A stretch of 64,000 nucleotides of DNA from Thamnaconus septentrionalis (lineage: Eukaryota > Chordata > Actinopteri > Tetraodontiformes > Monacanthidae): contig CM020504.1 of NCBI GenBank assembly GCA_009823395.1, forward strand, positions 25,818,705-25,882,704, read 5' to 3'. Numbering within the stretch: the first letter of the stretch is position 1; each line of letters starts with the position of its first letter. Of this stretch, positions 1 through 13,249 are shown piece after piece. The position numbers were made by a program, and so were the translations under genes. The notes under the pieces are model-generated. The model made no database searches. It had not been told where the DNA came from and saw nothing but the letters and a program-made list of their open reading frames with translations.

Positions 1-459
1 CAAGCCAAATGTGACGCACCGGACCTTTAAAGAAGTGAGGATGTCCTTCACGACCTGGTGTGTCTGATCCTCACGGTGCTCTCTGAGCAGCGGCGTGGGG
101 CCGCCGTTGTCTGGCGGAGCTTCTCTTGGAGCGAAGCATCCAATCATCTTCAACTCTGACAACGCCGTCCATCATTCTGCTGCGTTCTGCTTCACATTGG
201 TGTTCACGTTGTGTCGCGTTGCGTCTGCTGCACTGTTGCTCCAAACTCCCCAACAGTGAGCTTGCTACTGGAACACTCAGGATCAAAATCCATAAATACG
301 TCGATAAATAAATAAATAAATAAATGAATGAATACATAAATAAACCCTGTCAGCATCTGTATGGCCCTTTCCCCTTGATAAGAAACATAGTTCACATTAA
401 ATATGGCTTACTGTTATCATCGTGTCAACACATAGGTAATCGGCTTCTGTACAACCCCC

Positions 460-460
<1 letters not shown>

Positions 461-511
<51 letters not shown>
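461..511. repeat. (AC)n microsatellite
   Basis: 51 bp of AC repeat. A CAT repeat (573-595) and a GT repeat (725-763) follow in the same flank. Confidence 0.95.
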
Positions 512-513
<2 letters not shown>

Positions 514-724
514 GTTTTAGAAAAGAAGAAAAATAAAAATGCAATAATTTCATGAACAGAACATGACAGTCTTCATCATCATCATCATCATCATCAGAGA
601 ACAGTTTCATTCAAACTCTATTCTGGATGTCCACAGTGCTGCTGCAGAACATTTCATGGCAGTTAAATATTGTTGATCAGCACAATAATGTTCACACACG
701 TCGCATCACAAGTCAACAAAGTGG

Positions 725-764
<40 letters not shown>

Positions 765-965
765 AATCAGGGTTTTGTCAGAGCTGAAACCAGGTACCGT
801 CTGTCAAGCTTTGCATTCCAAACCTGGATGGAAACACATCCAGATCTTCTGACTTCAGTAGCCCTCGAGTGACAAAGTCAAAGGTTGGAGGAGAAACCAG
901 CAGCAGCTCCAAATGGATTGGAAATGTTCTGCTCCTGGCATCATCACCGCATTGGATGCTTCCTT

Positions 966-1002
966 GAAGTTCTACTGGTGAGTCAATCACCAGTAGAACT
1001 TC
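966..1002. other. perfect 16-bp inverted repeat, 5-nt spacer
   Basis: GAAGTTCTACTGGTGA (966-981) and its complement (987-1002) are separated by GTCAA. It lies downstream of the dlgap1 stop codon. Confidence 0.9.
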
Positions 1003-1234
1003 TCCATGGTTCTTCTGTTCAGCAGAAAAGTGAACAAAACAAAGAAACCAAGGGAACGACAACACTGGAGGTGGGGATCCGGTCCTTCATGAAGTCCAAG
1101 CGGAGTGCAAAGCTGCAGTTTCCCCTCAACAAATTTTTCACAAAGGACATATGGCTGTTCAGACTGGCCAAATGATAGTGGGATAAAGTTATGGAGGAAA
1201 TCATTTTCCTTACGCAGGTAGTTTCTGAATACCA

Positions 1235-1265
<31 letters not shown>

Positions 1266-2625
1266 AAAATTTTAGCCGGTCGTATTCAAGCTCAGCTCAT
1301 AAATCAAAGACCAAAGACCAAACAAAGAGAAAAGACGGATTTTGTTCTAATGACCTTGAGATTGCAAAAAAAAAAATCTAACAAAAAACAAACCCTGACA
1401 TACTTGTGTTTATGAGTTTATGTGCAAAACGTTACAATTTTAATGTTGCAAAAGCAATTATTTTTGACTTGACTGTGTAATAGTGGATCAACAAATCTCG
1501 CCTTTCTAAAAGCCAAGCCAGGATGAATCAGAACACAGAACTATGTGGAACCAGGATATGTAAAATCACATAAGTATGTTTTTTTTTTTTTATCAATAAT
1601 TAATTATTATATCTAATGAGTGCTTATGACCGTTCAGTTGACAGCAACAGAATTCATTTAGTAGTGACAGGCAGTCTGTCGGAAACTGCCGACATTAAAA
1701 TCAAACACGAGGAAATTTTCTCAAAATACAATATTGTACAAAAATAAGTTGCATGGAAAAAAAAAAAAGAATTTTTCAGCATTTCTATGAAAACGAATTT
1801 ACTTCCATTGGAAACTCACTGAAAAAAAAAAACATGTTTTGCCACATTACACCTTTTTAGCTTTTAGCATAAAACCCAGATGCTGTGCAGCTGTGTTTGG
1901 TTTCAGTCTTCACATTAGCTTCACATTAGCTTCACTTCACATCCACAGGGACGTTCACGCCTCTTTGTCAACCTCCAACTTTTGCTGCTTGGGTTTAGTG
2001 GCCCATTTTAGGTTTAGTTGGAATTTTGGAGCATGGTAATAAGAATATGTTTGTTGAAAAAAAAAAAGACCCCCAACCATTTTGCATGTGTGGGGCCAAT
2101 GTAAAGTTTCCACGAGGAGCCTCAGCGGTGACTTGTGTTAGAAAGAGTGAAAGGCAGAGTGAGAAGGTGGCTCCTTGTCAAGCTGCCCTGTCTTCTGTGC
2201 TGAGGGTGAACAACAGCGCCAGCGGATGGCAAAACAAGTCCTTTGACTTCTCCAAATATTTGAAAAAATTTCCTAGACTATCAAATACAACAAAATTGCA
2301 CTTTTAAGGAAAAAAAAAAAGTGAAATCAGAACAAATCTATTGGTACCGAAGTGTGTAAGAACCAACACGCCAATTCTGAAGTTAAAGTGCCACAATTTG
2401 TTTGTTCTTTAGTGTGTGACTAATCCGATTGTAACAAGACCAGATGTTGTTGCACAATCAGATTAGCCTTGGCATGGATACCATGTTTCCACAACAGTTT
2501 GGATGGACACTGATGAGACTACAAATGATCTCTGAACACTACTGAAGCAATCTGCTGGAATCTGCTCAAAACCATCATCTGTTTTCAACCAAAGATTCTG
2601 AATCTTGCTGTGGGCCTTTGAATAT

Positions 2626-2626
2626 G

Positions 2627-2676
<50 letters not shown>
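2626..2676. repeat. (GT)n microsatellite abutting the dlgap1 stop codon
   Basis: A 51-bp GT tract on the plus strand. In the dlgap1 mRNA it reads as (AC)n starting two bases after TGA. Confidence 0.95.
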
Positions 2677-2678
<2 letters not shown>

Positions 2679-2903
2679 TCATAGCCTTGTCTGCGCCTCA
2701 GGTATGTAGATCTCGATGCTGTCTGCGCTCTCTGTGGCCGAGTTCTGTCGGACCGACGCGGCTCTCTTGGCCGCCATCAGCCGCTTCCTGGCCTCCTGCC
2801 GCTGCTTCTCCGAGCTCTCCAGCGAGCGGTCCCTGGCCAGCGGAGGGTGCTGATGGGGGCCTTTGGGTGGCTTTTTTGGCACTGGGGGTGGCAACCGCCT
2901 CTC
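2679..2903 (-). CDS. dlgap1: dlgap1 last coding exon (residues 1087-1160)
   Basis: Starts ERRLPPPVPKKPPKGP and then QRQEARKRLMAAKRAASVRQ. It ends SADSIEIYIPEAQTRL and a TGA at 2681-2679. The final TRL is the PDZ ligand bound by Shank proteins. Acceptor CAG at 2906-2904. A long AC repeat on the minus strand starts two bases after the stop. Confidence 0.96.
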   Translation of the reverse strand, partial: ERRLPPPVPKKPPKGPHQHPPLARDRSLESSEKQRQEARKRLMAAKRAASVRQNSATESADSIEIYIPEAQTRL

Positions 2904-4713
2904 CTGGTTGTAGGGGTTGGGGGGGTTCAAGGAAAGAGACAGACATGTTTGTGGCCGTGCTGGGAGTCGATCAGCTCGTGTCTTTCTTGGGATATTTTAA
3001 GGTGATTACCAAACAGCACAGCTTCTTCATTCATAAATATTCTTTTTTTTTCTGTGCCATCATTCAACACATGACATAGTACCTGTTGTAAACATGCAAC
3101 ACATAATAATGTTACATTATCCTGACACGTCCGGCTCATGCCACGATACAGTTCCTGATAATCAGTTCATAAAAAAAGAAAATGAAAGAAACAAGACTAT
3201 TATAATCACATTGAATCAAATGGAATCCAAAATATAGCACAACAATAAAGAACACTTGATGTTCTGTCAGACCCCCGAGAGTTGCCAACTGTCCTGTATT
3301 TGACAGTGAAGTGGTCCCGTCTTGAATGGATACTGGACGGGTTTTGTCCCGTATTTCTGAGTTGTCTTGAACGTCAATTTATTCCCGATGCAAAATCACG
3401 TTTGTTTCCATAGAGTTTGCGTTCAAAACTGTCATCTACGTAGCCGCAGGCAAAACCATTAGGCAAGCCATTCGCAACAACTGCGCACTGGATGCTAGCT
3501 TGCGTAGAGTAAGCGATGAATGAGGATCGCTGGTTCTTTTGTCAGATCCATCCATCCTGCACTTTACTGACTGTTGTGTACAAATATGTTCAATTAAAAG
3601 ATTTCATTACAAGGTAAACATTAATTCTAATGTCTGTTGGTAACAAAGCAGTTCAAACTATGTCAACCATATGGTTTTTTGAAACCCTATTTGAAGTTCT
3701 GATTGAGCACCACTGGGAGCCACTGGGCTGTGATGGTCATGATGGCCCCGAGCACTGCAGGAGGGAGGGAGGCCTCCTTTATTTTTCTGAATGAAAGCTG
3801 GCAACACTACACACCCCCTTCATTTTCCTATCATTTAAAATCGCTTTTTAAAAACTGCTTGGAGTCCATGCCAACTGGGCGTCGGAGCAAAAGGATGATC
3901 AGTAACACTGGTGAATACAAACGAACTGCAGAAGCCGTCAGCGACAGAAACAATGTGATGGATGGATGTGTAGCTTTGCAGGAATGGTAGAGGAAGGACA
4001 AGAAGAAGACATGAATGGAGATGCGTATGGACGGACAGAGATGATGGGTCCATGGAGGGCCGAGCGTGTCAAGGCCCAGTGCTGGTGGTGGTGGTGGTGG
4101 TGGCAGCGCTGCTGTGATGCTGACTGATGGGTGGCAGTTTTGCAAGCACCTTCACTGTCAACACAAAAAAAGCACAAGAAAGAGACAGACCAGGAGAGTG
4201 AATGAGCGGCAGAGTTAGTAGGTACAGTCAAAGACACACTGCATGGAAGACATCTGAGAAACCACTGTGAGACGTGTTGCCTAGTCAGCCAGACCAACAG
4301 TTTAATGTCATGGGATGTCTGCTAGGACAGACGCAACTGTTTTGTGCCAGCGAGGACACACATAAGAAAACCACAGAGGCGTTCCAGAAGAACAGCAAGC
4401 CAGCCGGATGGAGAAGCAAAGCAGCTGGAGGATGAAACGGTTGGGGAAAAGTATTTGGATAGGATATAAAGACATTATTATGAGCTTATTTTTTTCATAA
4501 AATCTTCCCCACACTCACATTTACATGTTACCACTTGGAAACATTTAATAGAACACTTCAGTATTAACCGTTATGCAGATGATACCCAGTTATATCTGGG
4601 CTACCAGGAGTGTAGTTCACAGGAGGTGAACTACGCTCTCCGCTCTTCTCTGCTCTCCTCCGCTCCTCATGACACTGTATTTTTCAGCTGTTTAGCTCAG
4701 TCACAGCTCAGTT

Positions 4714-4757
<44 letters not shown>

Positions 4758-6426
4758 CCCGTCTACCTCCTGTCTTTTTCTTGCTCCACTTGCAGGATCT
4801 TTAGTTTATCCTCGTCCTCAGCTACTGAGTCCTGGTATTTGTATTAAGTTCCATGACCCGGATGGCTGAAATCCTACATACTGTAGATACACACATGGAG
4901 GCACAAGTTCAACCCTCCAATAACAGAAACACGTATTCCTGTTAGATGGAATTTAGGTTCTGGATGAATTTTCACTTTGGTTTATCACACACTGACACCG
5001 TATTGATAGACGGGCGAGCATTCAAAGCACAGTGCTGAGATGAACGCCAGGATCAGAGGCATGAATGTAGCCCAATTTCAACCTGACCGACAAATAGCAG
5101 ACAAACGTTCGCCGTTGTGCCGAATGATGAGTTTCAGACTGGACTGTAATGTGACTTCATCAAAGAGATCCAACGACCTGCCGTCTAGGACACGTTACAA
5201 CCATGACAAAGAGCCAGAGATCTTTTATCCTCCACTAAACAAAATGGAAAAAGACCAGTAAACTAAGACCAGTTTAGACATGTAAACTAAGACCAGTGTA
5301 GACCAGAACAGCAGAGATCAGTGTAGACCATCAAATGAAAAAAGACCAGTGTAGACCAGTGAACAAGGACCAGTGCAGACCAGAACAACAAAGACCAGTG
5401 TAGACCAGTAAATGAAGACCAGTGTCTCAGCGACAGCAGGCTGTGTGATCAGTCTCATACTTGCAGTGTGGCCACTCGCTGGTACAAGACACACAGTTCA
5501 TTGATGACACCATGTCTGTGTTGTGACATACTGACCATCATGAACAACAACAAAAAAATCACGTGTTGTGATGGTGGCGCCACAGTGTGCCTTTCCTGAA
5601 GCTGCCGATCTAAACATGGGGAGCGAAATGACGCTAATCTGTTTTTCAGTTAAGACAGAACAGTCGTGCTGATGCTAATAAACTGCTAATCCATATCCAA
5701 TTAACCTGGCATATTTTTCTGATCTGTTTCTAATATTTTCTAAATGCATATTTTACCTCTGCACGTAGCCAGCATCAGTTTCCAATAGCATGATGTCATG
5801 TCATATCAAATCAAAGCATACTATACTGAATAAATATGCTCGGTCCTGTGAATGACATTCCATTGCAAATACGTGATGTGCATCTTTACCTGGAGTGTCT
5901 CCACCGAAACTGAGGTTTATTATTTGCAACTAAATGACATGCAAAGGTTGATTTGCAACTAATTCACTTCTTTCTACATCATTTTAAAGAACTGAAATTG
6001 ATTTTGACCATTCATGAATGGGCACTAGGGCCACACTAAACACTCTCCAGGTGGCAGCATGCTGAGAACATGAGTGCTGACCTTCCTCTCAGGGGGATCC
6101 AGAGGTCTCCAGTTGTTTGCCCGGAGCTGGTGGAGCTCATCAAACTTGAGGCTGATGTTCTCGATGGAGAGTTGAAGCATGTCCCAGAAACCAGCGAGGT
6201 CGGAGGCCACGGGACGAGGGTGGGCATTGGGATTCTGTCAAGTTAGGACCAGGTGAAGTTTGAGACTGAGAATCGTGAAGAAACGGCAGGACAAACCGAG
6301 ATGCTGACAAAGCAACGTCGTTTATTCCAAATAAGGTCACCAAATACTTTCCATGTCATCTAAAAAACTGTGAAAGTACAGAAATTTTTTCTGTATGGCC
6401 TCTCAGCTCTGGTTGCCAAAAGCCTC

Positions 6427-6458
<32 letters not shown>

Positions 6459-7966
6459 TAAAATAATAATAAAATAATAATAATTCATAATTATATAACT
6501 AGAATCAGAGCTTCACGACTTTACAAACAAATGGTAAAAGACTGCATACAATACAGTGGAAGCGATGTGTTAGCAAGGCAGTGTTGGCACCAGAGGGAAG
6601 CAACGGCCAAGGCTTGTGCTCAGATTTTCTTGGGTTACTTCAATCCAGTGCATTTTGTAAAAGCTATGGACATTATTGAAAGTGGATGCTGTGATGTCTC
6701 CATCTGACTGAAACACACTCACCAGATTCTCTTCACACAGCTCCCGAAACTGCAGAAACTTCTGCGACATCAGAAGCTGGGCGCTGCCTATCGCGCTCCT
6801 TACTTTCCCAAGGACTGAAAACACAGAGGTGGAGGTGCACGGTTGGTCGTTTGTCCTCCAGGGGTGAGCACTGCGCATACTTTCATGTTGTCACTTCCCA
6901 AGAGGACATGTAATAATGTTACATGAACCGCTGCTTTGCTATTTAATCATGACAAAGTGGTTTGACGCTCTTTATCGAGGCAGAAATCCGATACTCTCAA
7001 ATACAGACGGTCATCAACCTTTTCATGGTGAGTTTGAAAACTACAATTTTGTCACAATTAATTGAGGGCAGGGTGATATGGACACCACTACAACAATGTT
7101 GAACTGTTTTTCTATTATCATGACATGCATCACCATACGCAAAATGTTTCTGTTAAAACAAACCAACCAAACCCGCCTCCCTTGATCCCTGATTGGCTCG
7201 GTGTCCTGCGTGCTATGAACCCCGAACCACATCCATAACCCCCCTAACCTAACGCTAACCAATCAGAGACTGAGGGAGCAGAAGGCCAGGAGGTGGAGCG
7301 TTGGCGTCGCAACTGTCAGATCTGTAATTTTGCATGAAGGTTGACTGGGGCGCTGTTCCCAGAGGCCCCGAGAGATTCCTCATGTGTAGGAAGCACATTG
7401 TAGGCGGAGTCACGCAACCTGATTTACAGCAGTTCTGGAGGAAAGCATCTCATGATGGACATTTCTTTATTGAGGAAGCGACACGTAATACTACTGCTAC
7501 TACTACTACTACTAATAATAATAATACATTTTATTTATAAGAGTGCTATCACTCAGCCTTAATTAACTTAATAGACAATTGACTCAATCTGTTGTCACAC
7601 ATTCGACCAAAATTGTGCCTGTTTGAGTCATCATTATTTCTCTTCTTTTGTTTTTAGCCTTATGTTTGCTTTGATTGATCACTATTCAAAAAAAGTTTCC
7701 AACATGGAGTGGTAGTTTGTGTTGTTGTAGAGTGGTTGTCTTTTCACCTTTTTTTTTTTGTTGGATTTTCTGGCATCGGCATGATTACATGTTTATTTAT
7801 TTTCTGTTTTTCTTTAAACCTGTTTGAAGAAATAAATGAAATGAAACGGAAATGAAAACTGAACTGATTTGAATCCAACCGGGAGTCTGCAGACCTAACT
7901 GCAAGTCACTGTATTCCATGAAAAATCAAGACCAAAACAGAATGCATGACGGTATGGTATCTCTGT

Positions 7967-8013
<47 letters not shown>

Positions 8014-11000
8014 TATCTTCAGACAGGGCGTTCTCCTGCTGCTCCAGCTGCATCTGTCGGCACCAGCCTTCCATGCGGTCGGTCTCTGCCTGCAGCAGCT
8101 TCAGAAACCAGCGTCCGTCCCTTTGACACACTGACCGCTGCACAGCCTGCGCGACAGATTTCAGCACATTGAGACACACTGGCGATGCAATCTGCACGTA
8201 CAAATGTCAATTTCGAGTCAAATGTAAGAGAATATATGAAAATCGTTATTTTGAGTCAAATTGTGGAAAAAACAAAGGTATTGATACACATGTATGTACC
8301 TTTACTTTCATTCTTGCAGGTATTATTTCATCACACAGCACACCTGACACTTTTCTCCATCGAACCCAATCCTCTTGTTTCCCTCCTTACCAAACATCCC
8401 CCATTGCTCTGGACTGTTGGCCCCAAGCCCAGGAGATCCTCTCCCTCTGTTTCCCTGTGTCTGCTCCCTGCTCTCACTACAGATCACAAAGTCATCTGCA
8501 AACATCTTAATCCCTTCAGCATCTCACAGCGTCTGCTGTGAGGAATACATGCTGGATTTGCCCACAGATGCTCTAGCTGACTGTGGCCTAGCTTCCACAG
8601 CTCCTTTCTATAACTTCACTGTGTGGCTCATCAACTGAGCTCCTCTCTGTAGTTGGGTTACAACACTGCGGGTTGTCTTTGCTCTTTGAAAACTGTCTCA
8701 CTCTCCACTCCTCAGGCAGTTTCACACTCTCACAGATCTTGTTAGATCACTTCAGTAAAAAACTCAACTACCACCTTTCATACTGCCTTAGTCATATTAC
8801 CTAATATTCTAATTCCCTAGCTGCGATTCCATGACAGTTTTTCGTGAAAATAAAAGGGATATTTCTAAAATTATAATTGTGACTTGCAGGTATTGAATGG
8901 TGTGAAGCGCATAAGTCGGAATTCTGGCCTACTGCCTCCATTTCCGTCCTTTTTCCAAAGTCGAGCCAATAACAAAGTAAGCCTGCTCATCATTTGTTCA
9001 TCACTGTGGTTGCCTGCACCACCAATCACCACCACCCTCTCACTTTAGGGGAAACGCTGCATCTACTTCCCTCTGCTTCTCCTCTAACTCACATCCAACC
9101 TGTGCATTCTGTTCTGTTATCAACACTGACAATAATGAACATCACACCTTTCATTTTTTTTTTTTTTTACTTCAGACTCATCACTTCATCTTGCAGACCA
9201 ACTCTCTTAAGACACTTCTCTACCTTTCCAAACAATGTCCTAACAGATTGAACCCTGCTCTGCAGCTTCCAGACGTCCACCTTCTTACTCTGCATGTCAA
9301 TCAACTTCCTGGCTTTTGCGGTTGACTTGGAGATTAACACGGAACTGTGACTAGTTTTCTTTACACATCTGTACTTGAAATAAATAAATGCCAATGGATG
9401 TTCTTGCTGTCACGTAAACAATCACACGTACCTCCAGAAGAGTGGAGTTGTTGAAGTTGACATCAAGTTGTTCATCTGTTACACTATCTATCCAGGGGTC
9501 TGGAGGTGGAAGGATGGATGGGTCAAAGCCCACGTCCTCATATTCATCAGAGGCACAGGCGTGGTAGTGGTTCCCTGAGCCCTGGATGCTAACTGTGGAG
9601 GTGGTGGCATCCCGAGAGTATTGACGAGAGATGGCGCCAGACGACAAGACTTCCATGTCAGTGTCAGGGGAGTCTAGAGCCATGTCCAGGAGGTCGGGCA
9701 TGTCCAGATCCGCCTTTGAATGGATAAAATGAAAAACAGTCTGAGTAACAAACAAGTTGTTTGAGCCATTTGATTTCTCTTAGAGTGCTGCAGGTCTGTT
9801 ATTGAAGGTAACTATATTCATAACAGAGTTAAGCACTTCACTGCTTAAGTAATCTTCCAAATTAATACATGAAATATATCTGATGAAGCCACATCGAGTG
9901 CATAGAGAGCAAGTTAGACAGACAAAGAGAGAGAACGGTGGAAATATTCCAAATAAAGCAACGTGTACAAAGTCTTGGAAGCAGAGAAATTCCAAAACTG
10001 AAGAAAATATGACGAAAGACACGACCAACTAGTCAATGAATAAACTGAATTTCCTTTGACTATAGGAACACACACACACACACACCATTGCAGAAGTATA
10101 TCAAATTACCTGCACGGCAGTTGTCACACTGTTGGAACGCTGAAAGCGGCGATACCTGATGAAAGAAGTGGAAAATATATCATAAATACTGGTAGATAAA
10201 AACTTCAGTTCACATGAAGTCTTTCTTAAACTCTTTCTACTTGTTAGTAGACGGAGACCACAACAAGTCATCCCTGCACTTTCGTTAAAACAATCTATAT
10301 TTTATTTATTTTTGTTGTTTTTGTTGTCTCTTGTGTTGTCATCATCATTTTGACTTCCTATGTTTTCCTGGTCATGTGACCAGGAAAACAGTCTGTGAGC
10401 CAGTCTTTAAACGTGACTTTTTGCTTTCTGCTGAATTAAAGAGTGCGTTTTACAGAGTGAACAAGGTTGATGTTGTCTCTTGGTCCTGGGTCCAGACCAT
10501 ACCACTAATAACAGCTGAGCTTTTATTTTTCATGTTGGTGTTCACTCGTTTTCTTTGCAGAGTCTCTCACCCTTTGTTGTCCTCCACTTGGACACCAACA
10601 GAGGTGAACTTTGACGGGTCTTCTGGATCTGGAATCTCATCTGGCCCATCCACCTGGAGGAGAACATAGGAACGATGCATTCCTGATATTAAAACACTCA
10701 GTTTAACGAGGAGATATTTAGACAGACGTCCAAAAATGCTCAAAATCTTTACAGCCACCAATGTTTGACAGTCCTTCAATTTCCAATGTATAAAAAATAG
10801 TCACTTGAAGTGAAGTCAATTGTGTCTTTCATTCTGTGCAGCCCCTTCAGAAATACCTGGATGCCTATAGAGAGACATTTGCCCTTCCTGAGAGCTTCTT
10901 TTCTATAGTCATCGTGGTGGTCTTCAACCACTGGCCTCCTGGTTAAGACTGGGATGGGGGTGCTGACTGTGCTGTTGTTGACATGCTGACTGGCTGGTCC

Positions 11001-13214
11001 ATGGACCTGTGACAGAAATGAAGTCCACTGTAAATATGATCTTCAGATGACAATAAATGGGAAAAACATTGAAATGACGACAACATGAAGTCAGTGATAA
11101 CCTTCACTCACTTGTGCATTGGCAGCCTCAATGGCAGCCGTCAAGGCCTTCATGCTGTCAATACTCTCTGTTGAGTTACTGAGGCCAGACTGAATGGTCA
11201 TGTCCCCTCTGGGTCCCTCTTCTTCCATGTATGCATCCTACACAGTATTGGAAAATAGGGAGTACAGATTTATAGTGAGCATTCCTATCTGCACGATGGT
11301 TAAAATGCAAACAGATTATGGTCCCCTTGTTGCCCCATGATTGGTTCAAGCCCTGATTGCCATTGCTATTGTGAAAATAAACAACACGAATAAAACAGTA
11401 ATGAGGTAGAGTTGTATAACAGGGGTTTGTTAAAGTAAAATAACAATTCATCAGTGGGGAAACGATAGCTGTGCAGGGCAGCATCACAGCTGTGTGACAG
11501 CATATCTGCCTCTTCATCCCAGTTTACTGTCCTGTGGGCCCATCTTCCAACCTTCCCTGCCTCTCGGATCCAGCACTTGAATTCGTTGTTGACTTTTGCC
11601 AGCTCTCAGTTCATTATGTAATTGTTAAAACGATTTTTTTTTTTAGACAGGGAGGGCTGTGTTTCTGCTGCCCATCCAGGTAGGATGGCCAACCCTGCAT
11701 ACATCAGCCAACAGCACTATATTAATAGTCAGTAAGCCATAAAATGTTTGTATCTTCTCCATGTTTGCAGTGTTTCAAGAGTCATTTTAATAAAGAGCTG
11801 AACACCCTGGTGGTTCTGGGTGGTTCTAACACCCTGGTGGAGCTTCAAAGACACTCATTAGGTTGCAACTTTGCTTTGCTTCATCTGCTGCTGCTCCGCT
11901 ACCCCCCCTGGCACATTTTACAACCCACAGTGGCTCCACCAGTCAAGAAAGTTGGCCCACCCTGTTCTTGGTGGTCTCAGGGTGGTTCTAGGTGGTTCTA
12001 GTTGGTTCTATGGTGGTCTGGGTGGTCCTGTAGTGGTTCTAGGTGGTTCTAGTTGGTTCTATGGTGGTCTGGGTGGTCCTGTAGTGGTTCTAGGTGGTTC
12101 TAGTTGGTTCTATGGTGGTCTGGGTGGTCCTGTAGTGGTTCTAGGTGTTTCTAGTTGGTTCTATGGTGGTCTGGGTGGTCCTGTAGTGGTTCTAGGTGGT
12201 TCTAGTTGGTTCTATGGTGGTCTGGGTGGTCCTGTAGTGGTTCTAGGTGGTTCTAGTTGGTTCTATGGTGGTCTGTGTGGTTTTTCCTCCAATGAGGTGA
12301 GCAAGATCTACAGCGTTTGCCAGCATACTATCAAATGTTGTGGAGAGAATACTGCTGGCTGGAGAAAGTGGGCATCACCTCCTGCAGCAATTAGTCTGGC
12401 TTCAAACCAAAGCATGGGACAGACATGCGAATATGTGCACTCAAAGAAATAGTGAACCTGCACTGGACTAAAAATGTATCAGTTCTTATGTGCTTTATTG
12501 ATGCTTCTACGGTCAGGGGTCACCAAGACGGTCACCACGTCGCCCCCCAAAGGACCACATGAGTCGCCCCATGCAGGCCTAAGAGTCATTGCTGATAATT
12601 GTTGGGAACTCATTAACGTGATTATTGTCTACACATAAATCAGTATCATTATTATTGATTATATATAACTAAAGGCTAACTGAGAAAATGTGTTATTTCA
12701 GTGAAGTGCAGTGAAGTGGTTGCCCTTCATATGACTCAGGAAAAGTTGGTGACCCCTGTTCTAAAGTCTGTGATAGAGTGAATCACAGGAAGTTGTTCAT
12801 TAAACTAACACACAGGGGGCGTCTCTGGGTACATTTTGAGGGTTCTGCTCGACAGGTGTGCTCTCCAGAAGAAGCTAGTCATATAGCAATGGGGAAACTT
12901 CACAGTTCTATTCATCTGTATGTGGATGAATCTTCCATGCATTTGAGAACCTGTACTTCTGGGTGTATGATTGGTGAAGTGCTGGTAAACCATCTCATGT
13001 ATGCAGATGATCTAGTCATTATTACCCCAAGTGGTGATGGACTACAGCGACTCCTTAATATCTACACAGAATATGGATGAGGGCATGACATACAGTACAG
13101 CGCCACCAAGAGTGTAATATGAGTTCAAACTGTCCAGAAATTATTCCTGAGGGACTTAGAAAAGGTAAATACCTTGGAGAATTTATAAATGATGAATTAA
13201 AAGATGATGACGGC

Positions 13215-13249
<35 letters not shown>

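Larger units (their letters stand above)
1..2625. other. dlgap1 3' flank, no gene seen
   Basis: AT-rich sequence with homopolymer A/T runs (such as 1233-1261) and microsatellites. It probably includes the dlgap1 3' UTR on the minus strand. No clear minus-strand AATAAA was found. A weaker ATTAAA (complement of 1438-1443) is possible, so the transcript end is unresolved. Confidence 0.5.
2904..6081 (-). other. last dlgap1 intron
   Basis: 3.2 kb between exons 13 and 14. It contains the YADD remnant (4566), a CT repeat, the 5254-5427 minisatellite and otherwise unrecognised AT-rich sequence. No further exon was recognised. Confidence 0.6.

Noticed and set aside
11981..12281. CRISPR-like array
   Set aside because: Units are contiguous tandem copies without unique spacers, in a vertebrate genome; it is a VNTR. 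The same applies to 22115-22585 and 28941-29571.
11871..12452. 193-codon plus-strand open frame with 17-residue repeats
   Set aside because: The frame is open only because the VNTR unit is 51 bp, divisible by three. It begins in a dispersed repeat and ends in LINE sequence; no family resemblance.
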